A program made the position numbers and the translations under genes. This document shows positions 28,719 through 38,590 of a stretch of DNA of 64,000 nt, piece after piece (positions within the stretch are counted from its first letter, which is position 1; each line of letters opens with the position of its first letter). Source of the DNA: Roseobacter sinensis. Its GTDB lineage: Bacteria; Pseudomonadota; Alphaproteobacteria; Rhodobacterales; Rhodobacteraceae. Below the pieces are notes generated by a model that saw only the letters and a program-made list of their open reading frames with translations, made no database searches and was not told the DNA's origin. The stretch is from NCBI RefSeq assembly GCF_025755255.1, contig NZ_JALIEB010000002.1:101282-165281 (forward strand), given 5' to 3'.

Positions 28719-29411
28719 CTAGAGTTTACGGAAGGTCAGGTAGTGCGGCCTCCGCCCTTCCCGCAGCGCCTTTTGTTCATAACGGGTGGAGAGCCAGTCG
28801 TCCCACGGCTCACGCCAGTCAGCAGGACGCTCGGCCAGCCACTCAAACCCGTGCCGCGGCACCTGCTCCAGCGTCTGGCGCACGTAGTCTTCGATGTCCG
28901 TGGCCACCCGGAAGATCGCACCCGGTTTAAGCACGCGCGCCAGCGGCTCCAGATGCTCCGGCGTGACAAAGCGACGGCGATGGTGCCGCGTCTTGGGCCA
29001 GGGATCGGGGTAGAGCAGGAACGCGCGATCAATGGAGCCATCCGGCAGCACGTCGAAGAGGTCGCGCACATCCCCGGGATGCACGGCAAGGTTCGTGACC
29101 CCTGCCCGACGGATCTTGCCCAGCAGCATCGCCACACCGTTGATGTAGGGCTCTGCCCCGATAAGGCCGACCCTTGGGTTCCGTGCGGCCTGATGCACCA
29201 GATGCTCGCCCCCGCCGAAGCCGACTTCCAGCCAGACCGGCTTGCCGTCAAAGAGGGCAGCCAGATCGAGCGGCCTGCGCTGGGGGTTGGCCTCCCAGGA
29301 GACAGGACCGGGCGAGAGCGCATCGAGGTCCTCATCGAGATAGCCCTTTTGCGAGGCTTTCAGCGATTTGCCCTTGAGGCGACCATAGAAGTTTCTGCGG
29401 GGGCGTTTCAT
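28719..29411 (-). CDS. trmB: tRNA (guanine-N7)-methyltransferase
   Basis: This SAM-dependent enzyme methylates G46 of tRNA. The SAM-binding block is VWLEVGFGGGEHL. GAEPYINGVAMLL and the catalytic LLYPDPWPKTRHHRRR follow. The terminus YLTFRKL is typical. Starting at ATG 29411 (MKRPRRNFYG) gives 230 residues and the common N-terminus. An upstream ATG at 29447 has a better AGG-type ribosome binding site and would add 12 residues. It lies downstream of metK, its SAM source, with about 230 bases between. Confidence 0.93.
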   Translation of the reverse strand: MKRPRRNFYGRLKGKSLKASQKGYLDEDLDALSPGPVSWEANPQRRPLDLAALFDGKPVWLEVGFGGGEHLVHQAARNPRVGLIGAEPYINGVAMLLGKIRRAGVTNLAVHPGDVRDLFDVLPDGSIDRAFLLYPDPWPKTRHHRRRFVTPEHLEPLARVLKPGAIFRVATDIEDYVRQTLEQVPRHGFEWLAERPADWREPWDDWLSTRYEQKALREGRRPHYLTFRKL

Positions 29412-29533
29412 GCGGCGCGCTTTAGCCCGGACGGTCAGGTCATGCAACGGCGTGACCTCACGCTTCCGAACTTCTGCGCACAGTCACGATGCGCACCGGT
29501 GCGAGAGAAAAGGCCAGCATGGTCGAGATCGGA

Positions 29534-29548
29534 ACGCCCGACGGGCGT
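29534..29548. other. Perfect palindrome between metK and trmB
   Basis: ACGCCCG and CGGGCGT flank a single A. The gap (29448-29641) shows no gene or clear U-tract, so this may be a processing hairpin or a protein site rather than a terminator. Confidence 0.35.
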
Positions 29549-29641
29549 CCGCCTCGAGGTGAGGCTGCAACCCAGAAGCCGCGGGCACCCCTTTCCATGA
29601 CTCTCCTCGGACGGTGGAGGCAGACCGCTCGACCTATGGGG

Positions 29642-30823
29642 TCAGACTTCCGCCTTCAGCGCATCGACCAGATCGGTCTGCTCCCAACTGAAACCGCCAT
29701 CAGTATCCGGCGTGCGCCCGAAATGGCCGTAAGCGGCGGTGCGGGCATAGATCGGTCTGTTCAGCTGCAAATGCTCGCGTATGCCCCGGGGTGTCAGGTC
29801 CATGGTCGCGCCAATCGCCTTCTCGATGGCGGCATCGTTCACCTCACCGGTGCCGAAGGTGTCGCAGTAGATCGAGAGAGGTTTGCTGACCCCGATGGCG
29901 TAGCTGAGCTGAATGGTGCACTTCCGCGCCATGCCGGAGGCAACCACGTTCTTGGCCAGATAGCGGGCTGCGTAGGCTGCGGAACGGTCGACCTTGGTTG
30001 GGTCCTTGCCCGAAAAGGCGCCGCCGCCATGCGGTGCCGCACCCCCGTATGTGTCCACGATGATCTTGCGCCCGGTAAGGCCCGCATCGCCGTCCGGACC
30101 ACCGATAACGAAGGTGCCGGTGGGGTTGACCCACCACTCCGTCTCGGCAGTGATCCAGCCCTCCGGCAGAACCTCGCGGATGTAGGGCTCGACAATCGCG
30201 CGGATGTCATCGGAGGTCTGGCTTTCATGCGCGTGCTGCGTCGACAACACGATGGAGGTCACCCCAACGGGTTTGCCGTTTTCATAGCGCACGGACAGCT
30301 GGCTTTTCGCATCGGGCCGCAGGGTCGGCTCACTGCCATCCTTGCGCGCCTCGGCCAAGCGCCGCAGCACCGCGTGCGCGTAATGGATCGGAGCTGGCAT
30401 GAGCTCGGAGGTCTCGTCGGTTGCAAACCCGAACATGATGCCCTGGTCTCCCGCGCCCTCGTCCTTGTTGTCGCGCGCATCCACACCTTGGGCGATATGC
30501 GCGGATTGCTCGTGCAGCAGGTTCGTCACCTCGCAGGTCGAGTGGTGGAACTTGTCCTGCTCGTAGCCTATGTCCTTGATGCAGGCGCGCGCGATCTCTT
30601 CGATCCGGCCCATGTGGTCCTTGAGCGCGTCGCGGTCGGACAGCCCCACTTCACCGCCGATCACGACGCGGTTGGTCGTGGCGAAGGTCTCGGCCGCAAC
30701 CCGCGCCTCGGGCTCGGCGGCAAGGAACGCATCGAGGACCGCGTCTGAGATACGATCGCACACCTTGTCGGGGTGACCCTCCGACACGGACTCGGAGGTG
30801 AAAACATAGTTTTTGCGGGACAT
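29642..30823 (-). CDS. metK: S-adenosylmethionine synthetase
   Basis: The 393-residue enzyme makes SAM from methionine and ATP. Signature blocks are [19 protein letters not shown] at the N-terminus, [12 protein letters not shown] (substrate loop) and the Gly-rich [20 protein letters not shown] place the start at ATG 30823 rather than the in-frame ATG at 30835, because GGAG lies between them and [12 protein letters not shown] is the expected start. A SAM/SAH riboswitch covers that ribosome binding site, so translation should fall when SAM or SAH is abundant. Confidence 0.97.
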   Translation of the reverse strand: MSRKNYVFTSESVSEGHPDKVCDRISDAVLDAFLAAEPEARVAAETFATTNRVVIGGEVGLSDRDALKDHMGRIEEIARACIKDIGYEQDKFHHSTCEVTNLLHEQSAHIAQGVDARDNKDEGAGDQGIMFGFATDETSELMPAPIHYAHAVLRRLAEARKDGSEPTLRPDAKSQLSVRYENGKPVGVTSIVLSTQHAHESQTSDDIRAIVEPYIREVLPEGWITAETEWWVNPTGTFVIGGPDGDAGLTGRKIIVDTYGGAAPHGGGAFSGKDPTKVDRSAAYAARYLAKNVVASGMARKCTIQLSYAIGVSKPLSIYCDTFGTGEVNDAAIEKAIGATMDLTPRGIREHLQLNRPIYARTAAYGHFGRTPDTDGGFSWEQTDLVDALKAEV

Positions 30824-30827
30824 GAAA

Positions 30828-30873
30828 TGCTCCATTACATTACAATGACGTCACGCCAGGAAGCCGTTGTAAC
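30828..30873 (-). ncRNA. SAM/SAH riboswitch
   Basis: On the - strand the leader begins GTTACAACGGCTTCCTGGCG and ends ATGGAGCA, the conserved parts of the SAM/SAH riboswitch known from Rhodobacterales metK leaders. GTTAC pairs with GTGAC (one G-U) as P1. The loop GGCTTCC can pair with GGAGC downstream, forming the pseudoknot that hides the ribosome binding site. The linker between P1 and the pseudoknot strand (about 16 bases) looks longer than in the minimal examples I recall. It lies 5 bases before the chosen metK start. Confidence 0.9.
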
Positions 30874-30916
30874 GCCGTCGGCGCTGCATACGTGGCCGGG
30901 TGAGGAGCGTCAATCG

Positions 30917-32452
30917 CTATCTGACAGGTCTGCGTCGGAAGAGCGCGATCCCGAGACCGGCGAGCACCAACAGGACAAGCGGCAAATCGCCGGTGCGGCT
31001 GTAGAGCGTCGGCGCCTGCGGCCTGGGCAGCGGCGCATCGATGAACCCCGCAGCACCCATGGGCAGGCTGGCCAGGATCCGGCCATGCGGGTCGATCATC
31101 GCCGAGACGCCGGTGTTCGCGGCGCGCATCAGCGGCAGCCCCTGTTCGATCGCGCGCATCCGGGCCTGAGCAAGATGCTGGTAGGGGCCGATGTCGCGGC
31201 CGAACCAGGCGTCATTGGTGATCTGGACTATGAAATCCGGGCGCTGAGGCACCGCATTCACGTCATGGGCAAAGACAGCCTCGTAGCAGATCAGCGGCAG
31301 GCCACGGCCAAGGGCCCCAAAATCCAGCGTTTGTGGGCCCGGCCCGCGGCCGAATCCGATCGCCGAGACCTGCGCCAGCCCGGTCAGCCCGAGACTGTTG
31401 GCGACAGGTGCCAGCGGAATGTATTCGCCAAAAGGCACCAGATGGTGCTTGTCGTAGATCTGCGCTGGAACACCGGCAGCACCCAGCACCGCCATGCTGT
31501 TGAAGAGCGCAGCGGGCGTGCGGCGCAAAAGCCCAAGTGCGACCGGGCCGCCCTGCGCCGCGCCCGAGATCATCTCAAGCGCGCGGCCCGCATCCTCATA
31601 GGCCCAGGCGATCGCGGTCTCGGGCCAGACCGTCAAGGCGGGCTTCGCGCCGCCCGGCTCGGCTGGTGCGGCGGTGAACTCCAGTTGCCGATCGAAGAAG
31701 ACCTGCGCGAAGTCCGGCTGCCATTTGAGATGCTGCGCCGCGTTGGGCTGAACCAGGCGCACCACATGGGGTGTGAGCGGCGCATCGGGCGCCGACGGCG
31801 GCAGGTAGAGGAGCACGACGGCGCAGACAAACACAATCACCTGGCCCCCCCGCATCAGGCGCCGACGCCCATAGCACTGGCGGAGCGACACGGCCCAGGC
31901 CAGCGACATCAGCCACAGGGTGAGGCCGTGCGGCCCCACCCAGGCCAGGGCCTGCCCCGCCGCACCGTTGACCAGTGCCTGCGCCGGGCTCGCCCAGGGA
32001 AATCCGGTGAGCACATAGGCCCGCAGAAGCTCTGCTGTGGTCCACGTCAGGATCAGGGGCCAGCCCGTGTGCGACACCCGCCGTGCCGCCCAAAACGCCG
32101 CCCCCCAGAACAGTGCCAGCCCGGTGCTCATGAAGAAGAGCGCGAAGGGCGCCATCCAGGCGTGCTTGTCGGGGTCGATCTGGAAGGGCTGCAGAATCCA
32201 CACCAGAGTGGCGCAGAAGTAACCAACCCCGAAAGACCAGCCGATCAGAGCCGCCTCGCCCGCGCGCGTGTGGCACCCGAACATGAGAAACCCAAGCGAC
32301 AGCACCAGCAGCAATGCGAGCGGCTGATCATAGGGCGCCTGCCCCAGCGCCCCCACGCCGCCCACAAGAGCCGCGAGGCCCATGCGGCCCCAGCGGGGCA
32401 AGCCGGCATACCACCTGAGCGGTTTTTCGACCCCGAATGCGCCCGGGGTCAT
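30917..32452 (-). CDS. lnt: Apolipoprotein N-acyltransferase
   Basis: The 511-residue inner-membrane enzyme adds the third acyl chain to lipoproteins. About six N-terminal membrane segments precede a periplasmic nitrilase-like domain. The catalytic triad is visible as Glu in VWPETAIAW, Lys in IYDKHHLVPFGEY and Cys in PLICYEAVF. ITNDAWFG and a C-terminal membrane anchor follow. It overlaps the corC stop by 4 bases, in the conserved phoH-ybeY-corC-lnt run. Confidence 0.96.
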   Translation of the reverse strand: MTPGAFGVEKPLRWYAGLPRWGRMGLAALVGGVGALGQAPYDQPLALLLVLSLGFLMFGCHTRAGEAALIGWSFGVGYFCATLVWILQPFQIDPDKHAWMAPFALFFMSTGLALFWGAAFWAARRVSHTGWPLILTWTTAELLRAYVLTGFPWASPAQALVNGAAGQALAWVGPHGLTLWLMSLAWAVSLRQCYGRRRLMRGGQVIVFVCAVVLLYLPPSAPDAPLTPHVVRLVQPNAAQHLKWQPDFAQVFFDRQLEFTAAPAEPGGAKPALTVWPETAIAWAYEDAGRALEMISGAAQGGPVALGLLRRTPAALFNSMAVLGAAGVPAQIYDKHHLVPFGEYIPLAPVANSLGLTGLAQVSAIGFGRGPGPQTLDFGALGRGLPLICYEAVFAHDVNAVPQRPDFIVQITNDAWFGRDIGPYQHLAQARMRAIEQGLPLMRAANTGVSAMIDPHGRILASLPMGAAGFIDAPLPRPQAPTLYSRTGDLPLVLLVLAGLGIALFRRRPVR

Positions 32453-33348
32453 CCGGGCGTGGAGGTCGGTGTGCGCACTCTCAACCGTTTGATCCGACGC
32501 GGATCGGCATCGAGCACTTCGAATTCCGGACCGTCGGGATGCACCACGACCTCACCGCGTGCGGGCACCCGGCCCGACAGCATGAAGACCAGCCCGCCGA
32601 GTGTGTCGATCTCTTCCTCGTCCACCTCGTCGTGATCTGTCAGCGACTGGCCGATCTCCGCCTCGAAGTCTTCAAGCGGCGTCTTGGCCAAAGCCAAGTA
32701 GCAGCCGGGCTTTTCTTCGGTCCAGAACTGGTCCTCGTCGACATCATGTTCGTCCTCGATCTCGCCGATGACCTGTTCGATCAGGTCCTCGATGGTCACC
32801 AGCCCGTCGACCCCGCCATATTCGTCGATCACCAGCGCCATGTGACGCCGCTCGGCCTGCATCTTGGTGAGCAGCACGCCGATGGTCATCGACGGGGGCA
32901 CAAACAGAAGCGGCCGGAGCATTGCGCGCATATCCAAGGTGTGGCTGTCGCCATTGAACCCATGGGTGAGTGCGAGATCCTTCAGGTGCAAAAGCCCAAT
33001 CGGCGTGTCGAGCGTGCCTTCGTAGACCGGCAGACGCGTGAGCCCGCTGTCCTTGAAGATGGTCACAACCTCTTCGAGGCTCGCAGTGGAAGGGATGGCC
33101 GTGATGTCCGCCTTCGGCACCGAGACGTCCTCGACCCGCATCCGGCGCAGGTTGATCATGCCGTGGGTCTGAGGACGCGCAGGCGCTATCTCGGTTGCGG
33201 GGGCATCGGTATCGGCTTCGCCCGGGCTGAGCGCACCGATCACGCGGCTGAAAAATCCGCCTGGTCTCGAAGCCTCCGGTTCTGGGGGGGTGTCTGGTCC
33301 GACATGCGCGCGCTGCGCTGCGTCAGATTGTCCGTCGTTGTCGCCCAT
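32449..33348 (-). CDS. corC: CorC/HlyC-type CBS-domain protein
   Basis: The 299-residue protein has an N-terminal region with GGFFSRVIGAL, two CBS domains (about residues 65-185) with RMRVEDVSVPKADI and VIDEYGGVDGLVTIEDLIE, then the C-terminal transporter-associated domain ending DPRRIKRLRV. It is linked to magnesium and cobalt efflux and membrane integrity, but its exact role is debated. ATG 33348 with AGGA 5 bases upstream avoids overlapping ybeY; earlier in-frame starts are less likely. Confidence 0.92.
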   Translation of the reverse strand: MGDNDGQSDAAQRAHVGPDTPPEPEASRPGGFFSRVIGALSPGEADTDAPATEIAPARPQTHGMINLRRMRVEDVSVPKADITAIPSTASLEEVVTIFKDSGLTRLPVYEGTLDTPIGLLHLKDLALTHGFNGDSHTLDMRAMLRPLLFVPPSMTIGVLLTKMQAERRHMALVIDEYGGVDGLVTIEDLIEQVIGEIEDEHDVDEDQFWTEEKPGCYLALAKTPLEDFEAEIGQSLTDHDEVDEEEIDTLGGLVFMLSGRVPARGEVVVHPDGPEFEVLDADPRRIKRLRVRTPTSTPG

Positions 33349-33385
33349 TGGGTCCTGTTCAAGCGTGGCTCGGCGCGCGGGCCGA

Positions 33386-33883
33386 TCAGATCCTATATGG
33401 GTCATCAAGACCCAGTTTGCCAAGTATTTCAACCTCGAGCGCCTGCATCAGCACGGCGTCGCGGTCGCGGATGTGATCATAACCCAAAAGATGCAAGATT
33501 CCGTGAACAATGAGATGCGTGGCGTGATCTTCCAGCGATTTGCCCAGTTCTTCGGCCTCGCGCGCGCAAGTCTCATAGGCCATGGCGATGTCGCCCAGCT
33601 CATATGTGCCGTCGAAGTCGGGCACCGGCGCGCGCGGGCGCTGCCCGGCCTCGCCCGCCGCAAGCGTATCCGATGGCCAGCTGAGCACATTCGTCGGGAC
33701 CGGCTTTTCACGAAAGCTCGCATTCAGCACTTCGATGCGATCATCGTCGCAGGCCATGAGCGAGATATTCGACTCTTCGACCGGGATATCGAGGTGGCGC
33801 AGCGTCGCCGCTGCGGCCCGATGAGCCAGTGTTTCCAATGGGATACCGGCCCAGCCGCGCGCCTCGATCAGAACCTCCAGCAT
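33386..33883 (-). CDS. ybeY: Endoribonuclease YbeY
   Basis: The 165-residue zinc endoribonuclease takes part in 16S rRNA maturation and ribosome quality control. The metal-binding motif reads HGILHLLGYDH, preceded by the family block TNVLSWPS and the ELGDIAMAYE strand. The start overlaps the phoH stop by one base. Length is typical of alphaproteobacteria. Confidence 0.96.
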   Translation of the reverse strand: MLEVLIEARGWAGIPLETLAHRAAAATLRHLDIPVEESNISLMACDDDRIEVLNASFREKPVPTNVLSWPSDTLAAGEAGQRPRAPVPDFDGTYELGDIAMAYETCAREAEELGKSLEDHATHLIVHGILHLLGYDHIRDRDAVLMQALEVEILGKLGLDDPYRI

Positions 33884-34899
33884 CAGGCGGGCGGGGTGTC
33901 GGCTTCATAGGCCTCGATGATCGCGGCGACCAGCGGGTGCCGCACCACGTCCTTCGACGTGAAGTAGTTGAAGCTGATCTTCGGGATGCTCTTCAGCAGC
34001 CGCTCGGCATCCGCCAGACCCGAGGACACGCCACGCGGCAGATCGATCTGCGTGCGGTCGCCGGTGACCACCATGCGCGATCCCTCGCCCAGCCGCGTGA
34101 GGAACATCTTCATCTGCATGGAGGTGGCGTTCTGCGCCTCGTCGAGCACCACAAAGGCATTGCTGAGCGTACGCCCGCGCATGAAGGCGAGCGGTGCGAT
34201 CTCGATCTGTTTTTCCTCGATCAGCTTGGCGAGCTGCTTTCCGGGCAGAAAATCGCCCAAAGCATCATAGAGCGGCTGCATGTAGGGATCGACCTTGTCC
34301 TTCATGTCGCCGGGGAGAAACCCGAGCCGCTCACCCGCCTCGACAGCCGGGCGCGACAGGATGATCTTGTCCACGTGCCCGGAGATGAACATCGATACGC
34401 CGACGGCGACGGCCAGGTAGGTCTTGCCCGTACCGGCCGGGCCGATCCCGAAGGCCAGCTCGTTCTCGAAGAGTGACTGCACATAGGCTTTCTGCGCATC
34501 GGTGCGCGGCTCGACCCGCTTCTTGCGGGTCTGGATCTCGATACGGTCCCCAATGGGCATTTCCATCTGGTCGCCGTCCTGCAGGACCGTCGCATCCTCA
34601 AAGGGGCCCATGCGCAGCTCCCGGTCCACATCGCCCGGCTCGACCGCGCGCCCGCTTTCCAGCCGGGCATAGAGGGCGTGCAGGACCCGCATCGCATCGG
34701 TCTGCGCATCCGTGTCGCCGGCCACGCCGAGTTGGTTGCCGCGCCGCACGATCTGCACGCCGAGCGCTTTTTCGATCTGGGCAAGATTCACGTCATAAGG
34801 ACCGCAGAGATCGATGAGGAGCCGATTGTCGGGGAATTCGACAGTACTGCCGGGCGTGGCGGTCAATGCGTCTGTCGGGCTTTGGTCGCTAACGGCCAA
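33883..34899 (-). CDS. phoH: PhoH-like ATPase (YbeZ type)
   Basis: The protein has a KH-like N-terminal region and a P-loop ATPase domain with Walker A GPAGTGKT and Walker B VVLDEAQNA. The C-terminal GDRTQIDLPRG and DVVRHPLV blocks are typical. It is thought to work with YbeY in RNA processing. No good ATG lies near the expected start. A TTG at 34899 with AGGA 7 bases upstream gives 338 residues beginning LAVSDQSPTD; a longer frame from 34965 has a less family-like N-terminus. Start uncertain. Confidence 0.93.
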   Translation of the reverse strand: MAVSDQSPTDALTATPGSTVEFPDNRLLIDLCGPYDVNLAQIEKALGVQIVRRGNQLGVAGDTDAQTDAMRVLHALYARLESGRAVEPGDVDRELRMGPFEDATVLQDGDQMEMPIGDRIEIQTRKKRVEPRTDAQKAYVQSLFENELAFGIGPAGTGKTYLAVAVGVSMFISGHVDKIILSRPAVEAGERLGFLPGDMKDKVDPYMQPLYDALGDFLPGKQLAKLIEEKQIEIAPLAFMRGRTLSNAFVVLDEAQNATSMQMKMFLTRLGEGSRMVVTGDRTQIDLPRGVSSGLADAERLLKSIPKISFNYFTSKDVVRHPLVAAIIEAYEADTPPA

Positions 34900-35051
34900 T
34901 CGCTTTTCCTTGCACGAGGGGGTTCGCTCGACGGTGCCAATTCCACAGCGCGCGTGCAAGCGCAACCCTGCGTATTTTACAACTTTGAAACAAAAAAGGG
35001 CCGGGCACGCATAGGGCGCTCATGCGGGCACCACGTATGGGTCCTGGCGGG

Positions 35052-35363
35052 TCAGAACGGGTCGCCGATGATCTGGGTTCCGCCGCCCTTGAAGTCGCCG
35101 ACAGTCTGGGTCGGCGCCGCGATGCCGGAACAGACCGGCTTGCCGGTTCGGCGGTCGAGGCGAGCCGAGAGATAGCCTTCGATGCCGTCATCGATGATCC
35201 AGTGGTCGCAGCCGTTGGGATCCACCCAGATGCCGGCCTGCAGATCGAGGAGGTCCTTGGAGTCGGGGCCGCGGTCGACACCTTTCTCGGAACTCAACTC
35301 GCCACAGGCGGAGAGCGTCAGAGCCCCGCAGGTCAGCGCAACAAGCGTGAAACGTGTCATCAT
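35052..35363 (-). CDS. Small lipoprotein related to the OmpA-like neighbour
   Basis: The 103-residue product has a lipoprotein signal with lipobox LSAC at about residues 17-20. The mature part contains IWVDPNGCDHWIIDDGIEGY, nearly repeated in the next protein upstream (IWVDPDGCEHWVMDDGAEGY). So it looks like a stand-alone copy of that short domain, anchored to a membrane by lipid. Two ATGs (35363, 35360) follow an AGGA. It lies 9 bases after the OmpA-like gene and is presumably cotranscribed. The domain is not one I recognise. Confidence 0.8.
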   Translation of the reverse strand: MMTRFTLVALTCGALTLSACGELSSEKGVDRGPDSKDLLDLQAGIWVDPNGCDHWIIDDGIEGYLSARLDRRTGKPVCSGIAAPTQTVGDFKGGGTQIIGDPF

Positions 35364-35372
35364 CAATCCTCG

Positions 35373-35963
35373 TTACTTGATACAGGTGATTTCGACACGG
35401 CGGTTGCGCGCCTTGCCTTCTGCGGTGGTGTTGCTTGCGATCGGACTGCGTTCGCCCAAGCCACGCACATCCGAAATCGCAGCACCCGCGGTCCGGGCGA
35501 TGTCAGCGACCGTGTTGGCGCGCGCAAGCGACAGCCGCATGTTGTAGGCATCCGATGCGTCACTGTCCGTGTGACCGGTGATAATGAAGGCGAGCGCATC
35601 GGATTGCCGGAAGAACTCGAGCAAGCTGGCCCGGCCTTCGGCGTTGATGCTGGCGCTGTCGGTGTCGAAGAACTGGTCCGAGCGGACCAGCGCGCAGACC
35701 GTGCCTTCGCGGCAGACCGGAATGCCCTGACGGGTCACATGCGGCGTCATGTATCCTTCCGCGCCGTCGTCCATCACCCAATGCTCGCATCCGTCCGGAT
35801 CGACCCAGATGCTGGGCACATATTGGCCGCGATCAAGACCCTGCTGCGAGTCGCTTTGGGCAGCGACCATGCTGCCCTGGAGTGCCAGAACCGCGCTGAA
35901 GGCGGCGGCCGCGGCGATACCGCAGGGGTTGGAAAAACTGAACTTCACGGTCTCTTCCTTCAT
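35373..35963 (-). CDS. OmpA-family protein with novel N-terminal domain
   Basis: The protein has a signal peptide (to about residue 36). A short domain follows with IWVDPDGCEHWVMDDGAEGY and two Cys (about 50-90). A C-terminal OmpA-like peptidoglycan-binding domain (about 92-196) follows, with FFDTDSASINAEGRASL, ITGHTDSDASDAYNMRLSLA and NRRVEITC. The ATG at 35963 and a GTG 15 bases further in, just after AAGGAAGAG, are both possible starts. The role is presumably envelope attachment. The N-terminal domain is shared with the lipoprotein next door. Confidence 0.85.
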   Translation of the reverse strand: MKEETVKFSFSNPCGIAAAAAFSAVLALQGSMVAAQSDSQQGLDRGQYVPSIWVDPDGCEHWVMDDGAEGYMTPHVTRQGIPVCREGTVCALVRSDQFFDTDSASINAEGRASLLEFFRQSDALAFIITGHTDSDASDAYNMRLSLARANTVADIARTAGAAISDVRGLGERSPIASNTTAEGKARNRRVEITCIK

Positions 35964-36133
35964 TCTTCACGCACCCGAACTCCGACGATCAGCGCCGCAG
36001 AGAACAAAAAACTTGCGTCACTTTGTCTAAATTCGAAAGTGTCTTCGCGCAAGAATGGGCCGATATTGTCCAGATCCGCGCACCACTGTGCCCTAAAAGG
36101 CCCTATTTCGGCTGAATTGTGGAAGGTTAACCT

Positions 36134-37459
36134 TTATGCGTGCCGGATCGCGGCCAAGGAATTGCGCTTGGCTTCGGTGATTCTGACCGGGACGATCTCG
36201 CCGATGTCCGCATCGGACTTTTCGATGTGCACCGCATGCAGGTATTCCGATTTGCCGACCATCTGACCCGGCACGCGCCCTTCCTTTTCGACCAGCACAT
36301 GGGCGCGGCGGCCCACCATATCGGCCTGGATCTGCTGCTGCTGCCGCGTGATGAGCGCCTGAAGACGTTGCAGACGCTCGTCCGCCACCTCGGGGTCCAC
36401 GTGCGGACGCTCTGCTGCCGGGGTGCCCGGGCGCGTGGAGTACTTGAAGGAATAGGCATAGCCGTAGTTCACCGCTTCGATCAGATCGAGCGTGGCCCGG
36501 AAATCCTCTTCCGTCTCCTCCGGGAACCCCACGATGAAATCACCCGACATGAGGATGTCGGGCCGCGCCGCGCGGATCCGCTCGATCAGGCGCAGATAGC
36601 TTTCGGCGGTGTGGCTGCGGTTCATGCGTTTGAGGATCCGGTCGGAGCCGGACTGCACCGGCAGATGCAGATAGGGCATGAGCTTCTCGCAGGCGCCGTG
36701 GGCCTCGATCAGATCGTCGGTCATATCGTTGGGATGCGAGGTGGTGAAGCGGATACGTTCGAGCCCGTCGATCTCGTTGAGCGCCCAGATCAGCTGCGCA
36801 AGGCTCTGCTCCGATCCGTCGGGACCCACGCCATGATAAGCGTTCACATTCTGGCCCAGCAGGGTGATTTCGCGCACGCCGCGCTCTACCAGGTCCCGGG
36901 CTTCGTCGAGCACGCGGGCGACCGGGCGGCTGGTCTCGGCGCCCCGGGTGTAGGGCACCACGCAGAACGCGCAGAACTTGTCGCAGCCCTCCTGTACGGT
37001 CAGAAAGGCGGAAGGGGCACGCCGCGCCTTGGGCCGCGTCTTGAGGCGGTCGAACTTGTCCTCCTCGGGAAAATCCGTGTCCAGCGCCTTTTGACCTTGC
37101 CGCACCCGGGCCTCCATCTGCGGCAGGCGGTGGTAGGACTGGGGCCCGACGACCAGATCGACAGCCGGTTGACGGCGCATGATCTCTTCGCCTTCGGCTT
37201 GCGCGACACAGCCCGCAACGCCGATCTTCAAGTCGGGGTTGGCGGCTTTCAAGGGCTTCAGGCGCCCGAGTTCGGAGTAGACCTTCTCAGCCGCCTTTTC
37301 GCGGATGTGACAGGTGTTGAGCAGGATCATATCCGCCTCTTCGGCCACATCGGTCTGCTCGTAGCCCTGCCCGCCCAGCGCTTCGGCCATGCGTTCGCTG
37401 TCATAGACGTTCATCTGGCAACCATAGGTCTTCACGAAGAGCTTCTTGGGTGCGGTCAT
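36134..37459 (-). CDS. miaB: tRNA methylthiotransferase MiaB
   Basis: This 441-residue radical-SAM enzyme adds the methylthio group to isopentenyl-adenosine 37 of tRNA. The N-terminal Fe-S cysteines occur in [19 protein letters not shown] and [11 protein letters not shown]. The radical-SAM CxxxCxxC is [10 protein letters not shown]-terminal TRAM domain is present. ATG 37459 ([17 protein letters not shown]) is the expected start. It heads the phoH-ybeY-corC-lnt set, here separated from phoH by the OmpA-like pair. Confidence 0.96.
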   Translation of the reverse strand: MTAPKKLFVKTYGCQMNVYDSERMAEALGGQGYEQTDVAEEADMILLNTCHIREKAAEKVYSELGRLKPLKAANPDLKIGVAGCVAQAEGEEIMRRQPAVDLVVGPQSYHRLPQMEARVRQGQKALDTDFPEEDKFDRLKTRPKARRAPSAFLTVQEGCDKFCAFCVVPYTRGAETSRPVARVLDEARDLVERGVREITLLGQNVNAYHGVGPDGSEQSLAQLIWALNEIDGLERIRFTTSHPNDMTDDLIEAHGACEKLMPYLHLPVQSGSDRILKRMNRSHTAESYLRLIERIRAARPDILMSGDFIVGFPEETEEDFRATLDLIEAVNYGYAYSFKYSTRPGTPAAERPHVDPEVADERLQRLQALITRQQQQIQADMVGRRAHVLVEKEGRVPGQMVGKSEYLHAVHIEKSDADIGEIVPVRITEAKRNSLAAIRHA

Positions 37460-37571
37460 GGGATCTGTCCGGGTCAGGAGAGGGTTGCGGCGGTGCTTAT
37501 CAGCGGGCGCCGCAGCTTGCAATAAACCCCGACTTAACCGATTCTGCGGCAGAGAGCCACGCGGAGCATCC

Positions 37572-38441
37572 ATGCAGCACAAAACCCTGACCGACTTCCT
37601 GAGCTCAGCCCGGAACTCCCTGCAAGGGGGGGCCGTGGCGATGGTGTTCGTGGAAGACGCGGCCGAGGTTGCATCGACCCTGCGCCACCATCAGCAAATC
37701 GGCTTCGCGACGATCGTCGTCTTCATGCCTGATGCGCTGACGCTGCCGCGCGATCTGCAGGACACGGCGCACCGGATCGATTTCGATGCAACCGCAGACG
37801 GCGCGGTGGAGGCTGCGGTCAACAGCGTCGCGGCGGCGGCTCCGGGCACGTGGATGTATTACTGCTACAACGCAGAATACCTTTTCTTCCCCTTCTGCGA
37901 AACCCGGACGGTTGGCGAGATGCTGGCCTTCCACACCGAAGAGCGCCGGGATGCGATGCTCACCTATGTGGTGGATCTGTACGCGGACGACCTTGGCGCG
38001 CACCCTGATGCGGTTTCGCTCGACCGGGCGCATCTGGACCGCTCGGGCTACTATGCGCTTGCCCGCAAGGATCCTTCAGAGAACTGGGCGCCCAAAGAGC
38101 GGCAGCTGGATTTCTTCGGCGGGCTGCGCTGGCGTTTCGAGGAACATGTGCCCTATCACCGGCGCAAGATCGACCGGATCGCCCTGTTTCGCGCCAAGCC
38201 CGGTCTCGAACTGCGCAGCGACCACACCTTCTCGGATGAAGAGTACAACACCTTCGCCTGCCCCTGGCATCACAACATCACAGCGGCGATCTGTTCGTTC
38301 CGAACCGCGAAGGCCCTGAAATCGAACGCCGGCAGCCGGCATCGGATCGAGACGTTCAAGTGGCACAACTCGGCACCCTTCGAATGGCACTCGCGTCAGC
38401 TGCTCGACCTGGGGCTGATGGAGCCGGGGCAGTGGTTCTGA
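37572..38441 (+). CDS. Conserved protein, glycosyltransferase-2-like
   Basis: The 289-residue protein has no signal peptide. An N-terminal alpha/beta region ([31 protein letters not shown]) and the later [15 protein letters not shown] and [20 protein letters not shown] resemble proteins related to glycosyltransferase family 2. The usual DxD motif is not evident; NAEY sits at the comparable place. The C-terminal [15 protein letters not shown] is also conserved-looking. GGAG lies 5 bases before the ATG. It is divergent from miaB. Enzyme activity is uncertain. Confidence 0.6.
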   Translation: MQHKTLTDFLSSARNSLQGGAVAMVFVEDAAEVASTLRHHQQIGFATIVVFMPDALTLPRDLQDTAHRIDFDATADGAVEAAVNSVAAAAPGTWMYYCYNAEYLFFPFCETRTVGEMLAFHTEERRDAMLTYVVDLYADDLGAHPDAVSLDRAHLDRSGYYALARKDPSENWAPKERQLDFFGGLRWRFEEHVPYHRRKIDRIALFRAKPGLELRSDHTFSDEEYNTFACPWHHNITAAICSFRTAKALKSNAGSRHRIETFKWHNSAPFEWHSRQLLDLGLMEPGQWF

Positions 38442-38590
38442 GGATGCGAGAGGTGGCCTGAAGCCCACCTGACCTGCCTGCTCCGCAATCGGGAGCCTTT
38501 TGTCCCCTCGATCGGACAGCAATCGTCGCCCATCGCGTTGGCTCACCCGAAATTGGGCAGGGATCGGCGCTTCACGTTCGCCGCGACAGG

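Noticed and set aside
30824-30835. Upstream ATG as the metK start
   Set aside because: It lies before the GGAG ribosome binding site and inside the riboswitch pseudoknot; the ATG at 30823 gives the family N-terminus.
30773-32635. A 620-codon + strand open frame opposite lnt
   Set aside because: It mirrors lnt, has Arg/Gln-rich composition typical of antisense frames and has no family resemblance.
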